Part shown: piece by piece, positions 47,908 to 60,164 of the stretch
Numbering within the stretch: position 1 is the stretch's first letter
How the letters are laid out: each line of letters opens with the position of its first letter
NCBI GenBank assembly: GCA_004380135.1
Contig: QXCR01000008.1
Location: 452,024-516,023, forward strand
Origin: Stemphylium vesicarium
Lineage: Eukaryota; Ascomycota; Dothideomycetes; Pleosporales; Pleosporaceae
Length of the DNA stretch: 64,000 bases
Reading direction: 5' to 3'
Program-made: the position numbers and the translations under genes
Notes under the pieces: generated by a model
The model's input: only the letters and a program-made list of their open reading frames with translations
Told to the model about the DNA's origin: nothing
Databases searched by the model: none

Positions 47908-50127
47908 TCTACGCGATGCCACGCGATGAGGAGGCAGAAAAGAGAGGAGGTATTGAGTTCGGTGGAGAAAGAAGCATAGGAATGGGGAAAAGGAATATCG
48001 GGCAGTTGCATGAGACCATGGTATGCAGAAGCGAGAGCATGCACGTTACCATGGCGACTCTGCCCTATCAATCTTTTCTTTCTTTGACACTGCGGCTCTC
48101 TTTTCTTTTTCTTTGAACCATCTTCCAGCGTGACAAACAGGAACTAGTGCAGAATACAGTAGTGTACAAGTCTGGTTCGTGTGTGTGTGGGGAACGTAAA
48201 GACGCGATTATGCGGCATGTCGTATGCGGCATGTCGTATGCGGCATTCGAAACTAGCCCGACCCAAGGTCCACGCGCGCAGCGCACGTATCTTGGTAGCG
48301 AAAAGGCGGCAGTTTCAAGCCTTCTCTTCTTCTTCTGGGTCAGACTTGCGCAGCCGTTTGAGCCGAGTACCAGACTATTACTACCCAGAAAACAAACCAA
48401 ACGGCTTTTTGTTCCATGGGTCCAGACGTCGCTGTCCGGTCGGCCGGTTCCGCTACCCGAACCAAAGGCACTCGGAGAGAAGCTGAGCTTGAGAGCTGGT
48501 GGAAGAGATGGCCGAGCGACTCGGAAAAGGGTAGAGTGTGGCTTTTCTGCAGTGAGGAGTGATGTGTCCAAAACTATCGTCTCATGCACGTCTGTTTTCC
48601 TCTTTCTTTTGTGTGTATCAAGATGTGTTGCCAGGTAGTAATACGCGAAAGATGGAGTGGTTCACGCAACGCAACTCAGACGTGGTCTACCGGAAGGAGA
48701 ACAAAGCGAAGCCTAGGCAGAAGAATAAACGCAAGAACAAGGATGAAATTGGGCAAGATGGAAAGAAAAGAAAGCATTGGGCATCTACATTCGGTGGCAG
48801 AAATTTTCCAAAAAAGAACCTACACACCTAAACAGGAAGTGAAAAGTCGCCCAACCCAATCCAATCTTCACCCACGGTGATTATCTGTCGCGCAGCACGC
48901 CACGCAAAACAAGCGAACAAGATCAAGAAGAAAGAATGGAGCTCGAAAAGGCTGTTAAGCAACGAAACCTCGTGGCCTCCACACTACCCTACGCCGCAAA
49001 GACTCTAGCTCCGTCCTCCCTCCCTCCCTCCCTCCCAAGGCCTTTCTACACGTGTTCCTGACATCACGCCACTCCATCCCCTCCTCAACGGAGATAACGC
49101 CTACCGACCTACCTACACGTAGCTACCTGCCTTTCTATCTCACATGACTGCGCTCCGCTGACGCAAGCAAGGCCCACTAAATGTCGTATCTAAACGTTGA
49201 ACCCTAATGGCGCACTCGCACTTCTCTCGTCATCTGCTCAACAGACAGGACCCAACGTAAGGTAAGTTTGTTCAGTCATTCAGTCAGCGCACGGCTGGGG
49301 CAGCGTCCGTGTCAGGGGGCTGGGCAGAGCGCAGTATACTGCAGAGGAGTGCACCAATCGCACGTATACGTGTGGATCGATATGCTTAGCAGTAGCGTAA
49401 AGCTTGTATGCCAATGTGCGAGTAGGAGGTGTGGATGTGCTGTTAGTTGGCAGTAGCAGGTCTGCGAGCGGCGGTTTTGGCCTGGGGCATTACTGTAGAG
49501 TGCCGGAGACGCACGATTGGTCGGTCGGCTAGCCGACTGGGTAGTTGATGGTATTGGTCGCTGCTACTGGCAGGTTTGAAGCTAGTGCGGAGTACGGAGT
49601 GAGTGCGCAAGACGGTGGTGGGCGGAGCTAGGAAGGCATTGCCGCGGCGCCGAAGCGGAGGCGGAAGGAGATGTAGTGGCGAGGTTATTTTGTGAGAGCT
49701 TTTGGCTAGGCTTGTTGGGGAAATGTTGACGATGGAGGTTGTCGTCGGCACATGTCTGCGTGCTTGTACTCTATGGATCGTTTTATTATGTTTGGGTGAA
49801 GATGGAGTAGTGGAGATTGGAAGAAGTGTAGCTACAACTAACAGCATTTGGCTCGTTGCTCTAGCAAGAAATTTTCATGTTTTTTTATTTTCGCGTTTTA
49901 CGGCTTGGGTTTGGTTTTAATATCTACACTTTGGTCCAAGGTTGTGGCGGGTTCGGCGCGTGGCTCTTCCACGCCTACTAACTAAACCTTAATTTCGCGC
50001 ACCATCCCCACACCAACCTCCTTCCTCTTTCGCATTCTTTCCTCACGAGGTGCCTCGCTCGCTTGTATTCGTACAAGGACAAAAAGAAAAGTCTCCGGAG
50101 TGTGTTCCGTACATCGTCATGTCGTAC
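47908..50127. other. Convergent spacer SDR / AzgA transporter
   Basis: 2.2 kb with no supportable gene. It contains a 14-bp direct repeat (GCGGCATGTCGTAT type) at about 48212-48245 and a CTCC tetramer run at about 49014-49037. The 163-codon plus frame at 48147-48638 has no domain signs. Confidence 0.55.
49014..49037. repeat. CTCC tetranucleotide microsatellite
   Basis: About six tandem CTCC/CCCT units in non-coding DNA. Confidence 0.75.
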
Positions 50128-52307
50128 TCATTTCATATCCCCCAATTTAGTAAACACCTTCTCATGACGCGGATCGGTGGGTAATGCTTGTATTAAGACG
50201 GAGTCGAGTGCGAGGTCGCGATTCGAGCCGTTGGAGCCAATGCGATCGCGGTACTTCCAATCCGACTCGCCCAGGCTGCGAATGGAAAGAGTGTCGTCTT
50301 CTTTTGAACGTGAGGTGCCGCGCACGCGGTCTGCTAGTGTCTGGCCGGCGGAGATGAACCAGGGGAGACGGCCGGCGGGTTTAACTGGGTTGACAGTGTT
50401 AGCGGCGACGTCTTGGCTGTTGTCATGGACGATGTACGAGTGTGGTAGGTTGCATGTTTGCGATAGATTGGAAGGAAGAAAAAGTAAAACTTACTGGTCC
50501 AGTATTCGCGATGATCTTCGTCGTCGGGAACAATGTAGCCTCCGGAAATTACTTTGGTTAGGTAGATCATGCCGTTGAGGGCCGTATAGACCATTAATCC
50601 CGCGATCAGACCGTAGGCCGCGCTGTAGCCGAAGGGGATGAACATGACGGTTACGAAGGCGGGAACGGCATCGCCGATGTAGCGCCAGTTGATCGAGGTG
50701 ATTTGTCGCATCATGAGGCAGCCAACCTGTAGATCATTGTTAGTGATAGGGTTTCAGAGCAAGCTGGGGTGGAGATGAATAACTTACGAGGATCAAAGTG
50801 CATCCAGTAGCCCATGGTGGGATGGATGCAAAGATTGGCGCGAAGAACATGGAGATAATGAAGCAGATGCCGCAAGTCATCGCCGTCAATCCTGTCTTTC
50901 CTCCTTCGGCAATGCCGGCGCCACTCTCGATGAAGGCCGTGACGGGTGAACAACCAAGTAGCGCGCCGATAGAGATGCAGAAGGCGTCTGTGCAATAGGC
51001 GATGGTTGATCTTGGGAAATCCCCAGTCTCTGGGTCAACGACTCCGGAAAAACGGGCCATGGAGTAGAGCGTGGCCGTGCAGTCGATGATGTCGACGTAG
51101 AGGAAGGTGAAAAGCGCAAGAGCAAAGTGGCCGGGTTCCCGCGTGACATCCCAATCCAGCGTGTTCAAGGTGCGGTTGATAGGATGGAAGTCAACTACTT
51201 TCTTGAAAAATTTGAAGCGGTCATTGCCAACCTCGGTATCTGGGAAGTAGGTCATCGAGGTATTCCGTCTGTGGCAATGTTAGCCTGATTACTCTTTAAG
51301 GAAGCGTGTCGTGGACGTACGGCCATGAGATGATGGATACCAAAAGGATACCCAAGATCATCGCACTCTTGACTTTATACGACATGAGGTATGCAGTCAG
51401 AATGCCACCACCCATGATACCAAGCCACATCGTAGAAGAAGTCATCTTGTGACTCTCACACTGTCCGAACTCGTCCTTGTACTGGTCCGCACATCCAGCA
51501 ATGTCGAGTGGGGTACTTTTCGCACCAGCAATAGCCCCAATGCCAGCATTGTCGCTCAATCCAACTTCAGCCAGGAACAATCCAATACCGCAGGCGGCAG
51601 CGATTTTGAGCGACACTGGAATGACCTTGACAAGCCATTGTCGCATGCCGATAAGAGACAGGAAGATAAAGATGAAGCCCTCGATGAAGACAGCAGTAAG
51701 TGCGAGGTTGTAAGAAATGAGCCCGCTTCCATTGAAACCGACAATTTGGTAGGCGAAATACGCGTTGAGTCCCATCCCTGGAGCTAGGCATACTGGCATG
51801 TTGGTTAGGAAGCCGAATAAGAAGGAACTGAAGCCTGCTACAGCTGCTGTCGCGGTGATGAGATTGCGGTTGACATCTGTTCACAGGTTAGTCGATGATA
51901 TCGTCCTACCCTAAGGTGAATGTACCTTGTTTGCAGATTAGGTACTCGATGTTGTTCAGACAAATAGGATCCGCGGTGTCATTGCACACACAGTTACCGC
52001 CGGTATCCGAGAGAACGGTAGCCTAGTTCCGTCAATAACGGTGTTGAATACGAAGTTGGTGGACTGACGTTGACAGCAATAATGTAGGCCATAGTGAAGA
52101 AAGACGTGAGCCCACCACGGATCTCGGTGGTGAACCTGGAATGCGGAATTTCATCTTCCTGTCAAACATGTCAGCGACTGCCGCGGGGATTACCGCGCCG
52201 GGGTTGAAACACACATGTCCACAGCCTTCGAGGCGAAATATCCTTCCAAAAGTTGACTTTCCAACATAGACATTAAAGCTATCGATAGAAGAACGAAGAG
52301 ACTCCAT
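50128..52307 (-). CDS. azgA: AzgA-like purine (hypoxanthine/adenine/guanine) permease
   Basis: Plasma-membrane proton symporter for purine bases, of the AzgA branch of the NCS2-like NAT fold. Seven exons on the minus strand: 52307-52215, 52158-52069, 52022-51926, 51876-51321, 51268-50788, 50726-50495 and 50384-50128, giving 601 residues. The opening RLEGCGH..SRFTTEIRGGLTSFFTMAYIIAVNATVLSDTGGNCVC matches the family. About 12-14 hydrophobic segments follow. The family landmarks GFLTNMPVCLAPGMGLNAYFAY, ISWPRNTSMTYFP, the helix with CSPVTAFIESGAGIAEGGKTGLTAMTCG, and YWTIKPAGRLPWF near the end are all present. All six introns (46-110 nt) keep phase. The charged cytoplasmic tail is Ser/Asp-rich. 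Specificity among purines is inferred from family. Confidence 0.94.
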
Positions 52308-53869
52308 GGTCGCGAAAGTGTGAAGACAAGCAACACGTGGAGATGTGGATCTTTTCTAAATGAAGGAGGTAAGGAGACGGCAGCGGATCGCCCTCCGCGA
52401 CTATATGTGTCCTGCGGGAGGCAAGGTATAAGCAAGCATGGACAACGCTCGACCAAAAGCCGATATGGTGTGTAGGATTCGCAGTTGCGATAAGTCAGAC
52501 TGAAGCCATAAGCAAAGGTTTCTGCAGAAACGCCGCAGAAAGACAAGATAAGACGGAGGCTGTGTTTAGCCTTTCAGCTAGAAGAATGCAGGACGGGGAG
52601 GCTTCAATAGCACACCAAGGGGGAAGAGGCGGGGACCAAGGGTATGCAAGATCCGGTGCAGGGCCAAAAAAGCTTGCCCTAATGAGCTCTCCCGTCTAGG
52701 GAACGACGGGGTGACGGAGTGGCGGCATGACTACCGGAGACGGCTGCTCCAGCGTGGTACAAGTCCATTCCACCGCGGAAAGAGCGTTGTGGTGCAAGCA
52801 AAGCGGAGAATCTTGCATGGTGCTCGAGAATGGCCGGTCTGGCCTTGTGCAGTGGTGGGCTTGGAGGCTTGACGGAAGCGAGTCAGGGGCTGGGTGGCCT
52901 AGGAGCGCTAGTCAGGCACCCCCGACGCAGATCCGACTGCATTCTGACTGGTCCAAATGCTGATCCTTTGGTACTCGTCCCGCATCTGCAGTACGTGACG
53001 GGGCGACTAAGAGCCTTAGTAGAACCTTCGTTCGCCCTCGATCATTCCTTTTGACCACACAGGAGCCAAGGGCGTGCGGCCTGGAGTTCATGCCACTGCG
53101 TTGGTTCCGCGGCACTTGCGTGCTCGTTGAACCGTCCCTGTACTTAATAATATCGTCAATGAAGATCGAGTGTGATCATCATCCTACGTACATTCGCGTC
53201 CCGTCACATATGCCAGTCGCATTCAACGGTCTGCATCATCCCCTGGCCGTCATCATTTCAACAAGTGCGCAAGAAATCCAGCCACAAGCGCTCCTTGCCA
53301 AACTTTGGGGGGAAACGCCGAGGGGTGGAAAAACGAGCCCGATGAGCCAGCCTGTTACGCCTATCGCACAGACGATGAATTGCTTTTTCGGGGGCCCGTC
53401 CGAGACAGATAGGGAATCAATGTGTGCTCTTACCACGTGTAAATGCACATGTCCCTAGCGATGTGGTCGACGTTCCGAGTGCTCGATGGTGTGCTGGTGT
53501 GCTGGACAACCGTGCGTCTTGCATTCAAGCACGACAGGTGGGCGCTAGTGCATGTAGTTGTTTCCGGGAAGCCCTGTTAACAGCCTTAAAAGGCCAATAA
53601 CGCCACAATCCGTGTGGTGCGACAGCGTTTCGTCGATTGCTCAGATGCGGCGGGAACAAGGTACCGCTACGTGACTCGCTTGACGGCCGCGACACCACCC
53701 GCCCGAGTGCCTGGTGGGTGCTGTCCTGCCTGCTTTTGCATTGACTGGCGATAAGACTCTATTCGATTCACAAATAGCCTTCAATCCACTGTTTACCCTC
53801 GCTTCCAAGGGTTATCGAGTTATAGTGGCCCCGCTGCACTCCACTGGATCTTCCCCACCGTGATTGAGC
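52308..53869. other. Divergent spacer AzgA / methyltransferase-like gene
   Basis: 1.56 kb with the promoters of both neighbours. No frame within it shows domain features. Confidence 0.55.
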
Positions 53870-55877
53870 ATGTTCGCGACCGACCTGCCGTTGGAGAAAG
53901 AGGCCGAGACTGTTGGGGCGCGGAAAGAGCGAAAGGCAAGGGAGCGGTCCACTAGAGCTTCATCTATCGACACAGTCAGCACGGTAAGGAGTTCGAGGGC
54001 GTCCATCTCGACCGAACGTGAGTTGTGGTGGTCGTCGGGCTTCAAGAAGGCAAAGAGTATCAAGCCAAAGATATTGCGACCGTCTACTGGCCAAAGTGGA
54101 TCTTCGCAGAAGACAGTAAAGAGCGTCAGCGCTGTGGCAGAGAGGTTGGAATTGAAAAAGGCAGGCGAATTCAAAGATCCTGCGCTGCAACCAAGCTGGA
54201 CGTACACAAGCACAATTTCTGCCACTTTACCTTCTGGCGATACTTTACATGTTCAGGACCACCATGAAGTGCAGGAGTTAGAAGGAGGGGAGATATCATC
54301 TCGAACTGATTCCGCTGGCCCGCACTTTTCGCGTACGTTGTCAACCGATGGTTAGGTTTGAAATCTCGCTGATATCGTCGAATAGGTGGTCGGAAGGAAG
54401 TAGTCACACCCATTACAGTCGACAGCATCGACGATGTGGCCCAACAACGAGCGAGCCCAGCGTCGTTTGTCACAAGTAGAAGCAGAGCCAGCTCATCGAC
54501 TCCCGAGCCCAGTGGCTCAGCATCGTCATTCACTGCGGATGCGAGGGGCAAGGAAAAAGCGTGAGTCGCAATTGGGCCGCCGCTATGCCAGTACTGAACA
54601 TTTGCAGTAGCCCACAACCTGAGGAAATTGTGACCCCAGAAATAGAGACATTGGAGCTGCACGACAGCCCTCAGGAGAAAAGTGCTCCAATCGACAATAC
54701 ACGACGTGTCATCGAAACCAGTAAAGGACCTCTCAACGTTACTAACAAGCGCTTTTCGCAATGGGAATGTCTGCAGCCGCGTGGATTACCCACCGGAATG
54801 CAGCTGAAGATGCCACCGCAAACAACTCCTACAAAAATCGTTACGACCAACAGTAGCAATATGCAACTCACACGATTCCAACGCTTCATCCGCAGAATGG
54901 AGGGTGCCGGACCCAAGGTCATTCTCGATCGACTCAAGGAGGACTGGCAGGTGTCTACCAGCGACGGTGCCGATGAAGAGGTGCGTTTTTTCACTGCATT
55001 GAAACTTACCTTTATTCTAATCGCATATTAGTTGGTTCTCGAAAAGCAGCTCTGGCTGTTGACCGGCTTCCAAATGCAAAACATCGGGCGCGACAAAAGC
55101 ACTCCAGAACCAGAGTGCAACACGGGCAGGGTCCTGGAGCTGTATGGGAACCTTTGTAAGTACATGTCGTGTCCTTGCGTTACGCTGTCGTGCAAGCTCT
55201 AACGGTTGTCATCAGCTGAGGTATACCAACTGTCGGCTATGCATCCATCCCAAACGGTGCATTTCCTCACCACGAAGCCGCAAAAACATGTTCCCTTGCC
55301 CAACAACGTGTCATACTTGACGGTACGCAAGTTCGGCGTCGTCCCGTTGCCTTACCCTGAAGATTACTTTTCCCATATAAGAGCGTCGACGCTGCCGTCT
55401 CTTGTGCCATCGTCCAAATTACCCGAGTTGTTTGCTGAATGCCACAAGCTGCTCGCGCCTGGTGGCTATCTGGAAATACGCATCATGGACGCAGCACCTG
55501 TGCGCAAGACAGCTGGCCCCCTGATGCGAATGTGGATCGAGGACAGGCTTTCCGTGAACCTGGAGCGACTGTTCCGATGCTCGAAACCATGTTCGCTGGT
55601 CCCTGCGTGGCTGACAGATGCCGGCTTCGAAATGGCTGTTCAAGAGGATGACCAAGGGATGACGCTGCCATGCGCTCTCGACCCAGAGTCCGCGACTGTC
55701 GACGACGAGCTTTCAACCATTATTGGCCGCGCCCTTTGGAAAGACATCTGGGGAAGTTTTGTCGACGACTCCCCCGACGAGCCGAAGTGGTGGTGGGAAG
55801 ACGAGGAGATTTTGCAAGAGTGCATCAAACGACAAACATTGCTTGAATGCAGGACGATTTTTGCCTACAAGCGATGA
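53870..55877 (+). CDS. Methyltransferase-like protein with long disordered N-terminus
   Basis: Exons 53870-54332, 54386-54560, 54608-54980, 55032-55155 and 55216-55877 join in phase to give 598 residues; introns are 47-60 nt. The first 290 residues are Ser/Thr/Glu-rich and probably disordered. From about 340 the sequence resembles fungal class-I SAM-dependent methyltransferases: an LLTGFQ helix, a strand RVLEL where motif I should be, a second strand (TVHFLTTK), and the typical KLPELFAECHKLLAPGGYLEIRIMDA post-motif block, ending in AWLTDAGF. The SAM-binding glycine loop is not intact (LYGNLSEVY in place of a G-x-G-type loop), so cofactor binding is doubtful. It could be an inactive relative or a divergent enzyme. 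The start is the first ATG in the frame. No specific function is recognised. Confidence 0.8.
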
Positions 55878-56678
55878 GCGGGTTCCATTGGTACGGGAGT
55901 AATATTGAAGGCGTTGTGATCAGCAGAAGTGGTGTCGGGGGATATTTGGTTTGAGCGTGTACTTTAGGATACGATACCCGATGCGATATTGCTGTCACTT
56001 CCGCCTGCGATAATAGCGATCTTAGACCTGGGAATTTCGACTTGCTTTTTCTGGTACCATGTACGCAGTAAGAAGAGGAGTTGAGCGTTTTGATCGCGGT
56101 GCCCCTCAATTTTAGCGCTTGCCTGCACGTGATAGCGCGACAATGCCTGAATTGACGCAAACTTTCACCGGCTGTGCCATGAACTTCATCTTGCCTCTCA
56201 ATCTGAATCACCATTTCTCGCAGTCGCACAGCACACAGGGGCAATCTACTACAGGTATCACGAAGAGAAAAGCCACTGCAGCCGGGCCATCTCGTTCCAC
56301 CTCCCCCCGGGGGATCTCAGCTGCGGGCGTCCGTGCCACAGGCTTCGTTTCAGCTGCATGGAGCGCAACGCGTCGTGAGCTACAAGATCAGCCACTATGT
56401 CGGCATTCCCGAAGGCTTCTCAGCCTGCCCTTCTTCGCTCAACGGCGTCTTTGCTCTGCCTATCTCCCGGCCTAATACCAAGTGGCCTCTATCACACAAT
56501 CCCGCTACCAGCTATTGCATAATCTTTTGCACACGTTTCCCCATCCCAACTCGATCCGTTACGCGCCCCACTGTAAACTACTGCGACCTCGACCTGATTT
56601 GGCGTCCTCCCTACTACCCCCTGTCGATATTTCCACGGCGAATCGAGACATTAATACCGAAATCATAAATAAGAAAGC
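55878..56678. other. Spacer before the AhpC/TSA-like gene
   Basis: 3' flank of the methyltransferase-like gene and promoter of the next gene. No gene seen. Confidence 0.6.
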
Positions 56679-57526
56679 ATGTTCAACTCTCTCGGCACAA
56701 AGCTCGCACTGCGCAAAGCCGGATTAGGAAACGTCTCGCTTCCGAAGACAGACAGCTTCTTCGGCGGCGGCGGAAACACGAAAAAGGGAAACAACAATGG
56801 CGCAGATGGAGGAGACACAGGTTTCGCCAACCCATTCACAAACGTACAATGGAGCGTGCCCAAAGCCTTCCAGTCGTGGACGACGCCCCCGCCGCCGCAG
56901 AACCCCGTCCGTCAGCCCCCGCGCATAGGAGACAAGGCGCAATCGCATGCAAAGCTGCGGTTTCCCGCAGCAGATGGCCGGCCGACTATACTATTATTTC
57001 TGAGATTCTGCGGATGTCCTTGTAAGTAGGAGTAGTAAACCCAATCTTCTCCTGCTTTATATCATGTACAGCATCTGATATGAAAACAATAGTCGCAGAG
57101 AAACTCTTCCTCCGCCTTCGCACCCTCGCGAACCGTTACCCCTCCATCCGCTTCATCGCAATCTCACACTGCACCCCAGCAGCCACAAAAACCTGGCTCG
57201 ACAAGCTCGGCAGCGCCCAGAACGTCGACGTTATCGTCGACCCGCAACGCGACTTGTATGCTCTATGGGGCCTCGGCATATCCACATGGGGCCACGTCTT
57301 GCATCCCCGCAACGGCTACAACCAGGTCATGCTACGAAAGAATGAAGGTGTCTGGGGCCAGCAGGTCGGCGAGGGCGCGTGTAGATGGCAGTTGGGTGGC
57401 GCGTATGCCGTGGATGGGAGGGGCGTGGTTACGTGGGGTGGGCCGATGGATTCGGTGGATGAGGAGATTCGGTTTGATGATGGGGTTAAGACGTTGGGGT
57501 TTGGGGAGGCGAGGATATGGGATTGA
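56679..57526 (+). CDS. AhpC/TSA-family thioredoxin-fold protein
   Basis: Predicted redox protein of the peroxiredoxin-like AhpC/TSA_2 group. Exons 56679-57021 and 57093-57526, joined by a 71-nt intron ending AACAATAG, give 258 residues. The N-terminal 75 residues are Gly/Asn-rich linker (FFGGGGN) and FANPF..W sequence. The fold begins at LRFPAADGRPTILLFLRFCGCPFAEKLFLRL, where the CGC motif marks the active-site strand-helix turn; RFIAISHC, VDVIVDPQRDLYALWGLG and a Trp/Gly-rich GGAYAVDGRGVV follow. The last is the usual 'default value' loop of peroxiredoxin-like proteins. Reductant and substrate are unknown. Confidence 0.88.
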
Positions 57527-58559
57527 AGAGCTTGGGATATGACGGGTGAGGCAGAATGTCGCTTGAGTGGAGTCGGCGGCGTGTTCAAAGCACTCTTGCG
57601 ATAGATAAGTAAGATATAGGCTGCGGTTAGTAGAAGCTGTAGGCATGTTCACGCACAGCAGCCGACCATGTGCGAGATACAGAGAAAGACAGAGGGGGGT
57701 AGATCAAAGAAGCGAAATGCACTCATCTTCCTTTGCGCAAGCAGTCTGGAACCAATAAGCTTGTATCAGCCACAGAAGATGAGTTTAAGTAAAAATAGTC
57801 AAGTGTGACATGCGTTTACAAGTATAGAAAACAAGTCACAAGACTCTTACATATCACAGCAGTTTGCAAAATCTAGTAGGAATAGAAGCATTACATGACT
57901 GCATTATTATCATCAATCTAAATCATCTATGTACATCTATCTCTTCTTCTCATCCCATCCCATGGCATCCGCATATAAATATACAAACTGCTTATTACCA
58001 TTATTATCACCTTCCTCGCAAGGCAAGCCAGTCGCCGTCATTATCGTCGTGAGTACTTCTCCTTGTACATCTGCATCTCCATCTCTTTCTCTCACTTCCA
58101 TCCTCCTCATATTAGCAAACCGCGACACACCCGTCGCAAGATCCAAGCGAGGAGTAGAAAGAAGGCAAAAGACCCAAAACGCAATCATGCCGCTCATCGA
58201 AGGCGTACAAAACCAAAGGTATCATGTCTAAGAAACATTTGCAAACAAGGAAAAAAAACAGCAAAGGTGGTAGAAACAAACAATAAGAGAGCCGTAGATG
58301 TCATGGCTCGATGCGGAAAAACAAAAAGGTATCATCCCATCCTCCTCCTCCGGTGTTTTTAAAATCCGTCCGTCCTGTGTATGTATATCGCGAAAATGGT
58401 GAGGGAAATGTCGTAAATGATCCGTCCCGGTTTGATCTTTTTTTTTGTTGGTTCGGTTTGTGAAGTGTTTGTATCGTCGTCGTCAAGATATCCCGGTATC
58501 ATGGCCATGATCCAGGAAAATAAGAAAATTCGTGTTATGGCGAGTGTTGACGTCGAGCT
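57527..58559. other. Convergent spacer AhpC/TSA-like / FAD oxidoreductase
   Basis: Just over 1 kb of AT-richer DNA holding two 3' regions. No gene or structured repeat is seen. Confidence 0.6.
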
Positions 58560-60164
58560 TCAAAAGTAAGTATCAACAACATCATACCCGCCCCGAATCG
58601 CCCACTCGACAATCTCCATGCCGCTAAGACCGCTAGCATAGTACGTCTTCTTCTGGCCCTGGAGCATGTTAAGCTTATTGTAGGCGCCGTTGGAAAGCGC
58701 GTCGCTCTCAAAGTGAGGGAAGTAATCCCATTTGTGGAACGCCTTGACGTCGTCTTCGCAAACGGGCTGAGGCGGTTCCGTGACGTTGCGCGGGTCCTTG
58801 TTAATGGCGGAGAGGCTCTCGATGAGCAGGTTGCGCGCAGCCTCTTCGGTTTGGAATTCGTAGGGGCCCCATGACCACGCGACGGACACGTTGGATTGGT
58901 TACTTAGGTGTAGGACGGCGACCGGCTCGCCGTCGTTTGGTGGGGGGATTCGCTCGTTGGAGCTGTTGGCAATGTAGGATACGCCAAAGGGGAGCTCTAG
59001 TTCCACCGCTGAGGAGTAGTATTGGTGCGTTGTGATGTTGTTGAATGTGTTGTGCTCTTGCTCGGTTAGGTCGACTCCAACACGCTCCAGATTCTCGATG
59101 CTGGGAGGGAAGGCGAAAATAATGGAAGCGCACTCCTGCTTCTTCCATGCTACGTAATTGGTGTCTGGGGTGGTGTACGATAAGACCGGGTTGGGTCCGG
59201 AGCGGTCCACGCAGCGCACTTCGGAAGAAGTGTGGATGGGCGTCTTGCACAGTTGGTTCTTCGCATACTCGATAAACATCTTGTGAAAGTCCATGTAGTA
59301 TACGCCATGAAGACCGACAAATGCTGTCAGAATGTCTGGTGTGAAATACTGCAAGATGTACAACTACTCAATGTTAGCGTCCTGCATGCGCGATCCCTGC
59401 AAGAAATTTTGGTAGGCGATGACGTACTGCTGGAACAATGTTGATATCTCCATATCCGTAGAGCGCAACGGGGTTCACGAGGATGATAGGCAGGGCGGTA
59501 AAGTTATTCTGGCGGAACCACTCGGCGCCGGAAACGGTGAATTCGTCTGGTACACCATCCTGTTCCTGCATTAGCCTACCGGGTTTCGTGCAACGGCGTA
59601 CCACATGCAAAGTCGTACCTTGTAGTTCACGACACTGATTGGTCGGAATCGCTGATTCCACAGCGCAATGTACCTCGGAATCTCTGCGGAAACTGTGGCA
59701 GTGAACTGCGGGGTGAAGGCGGGATTTGCCATGATCTCGCCGTCCGTGTAGTTGTAGCGGTACTGTTCGCGCGCGCCGGCAAGCGCAAACGGCTCGATGG
59801 TGACATTGGTCTGATTGAGGATACCAATTGTGTCAGGGTACGACGCATTGGAAAAGAAGGCTGCGCCGAGCGGGTGGAAGATGCCTCTGGATGGGTGGTC
59901 AGCCGCGCCTAGTACGCTTGGGGGCGCAACGCTGTGTAACACTTACTGCTCATCATACCACGCCTGGCATTTACCACCGACTTCTTCTTGACGGTCAAAC
60001 ATGACGGCCTTGATTCCCTTTTGTTCTAACCGACCAGCCGCAGCCAGACCGGCAGGGCCAGCGCCAATGATGCAAACTGGCTTTTCATCGCAATCGCAGC
60101 GACCCGTTGGGGCCGATAGTGTGAGCGAGGAGAGGGCGATCAATGGGAGTACGCGCGACCACAT
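58560..60164 (-). CDS. Secreted FAD-dependent amine-oxidase-like oxidoreductase
   Basis: Extracellular or secretory-pathway flavoprotein of the amine oxidase group, resembling the fungal family named after beta-cyclopiazonate dehydrogenase. Exons on the minus strand are 60164-59947, 59886-59619, 59559-59428 and 59363-58560; introns are 60, 59 and 64 nt; 473 residues. A signal peptide covers about residues 1-18. A Cys-rich CDCDEKP lead precedes the dinucleotide fold CIIGAGPAGLAAAGRLEQKG (Gly34-x-Gly36-x2-Gly39), followed by the acidic end of strand 2 and EEVGGKC. Several N-glycosylation sequons (NAS, NVT, NYT, NFT, NQS) fit secretion. The C-terminal ASGLSGMEIVEWAIRGGYDVV is the family's FAD-closing motif. 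The substrate cannot be inferred, and no biosynthetic partner genes are beside it. Confidence 0.92.

Noticed and set aside
48147..48638. 163-codon plus-strand frame
   Set aside because: Overlaps a simple direct repeat, lacks any motif and lies in a convergent spacer.
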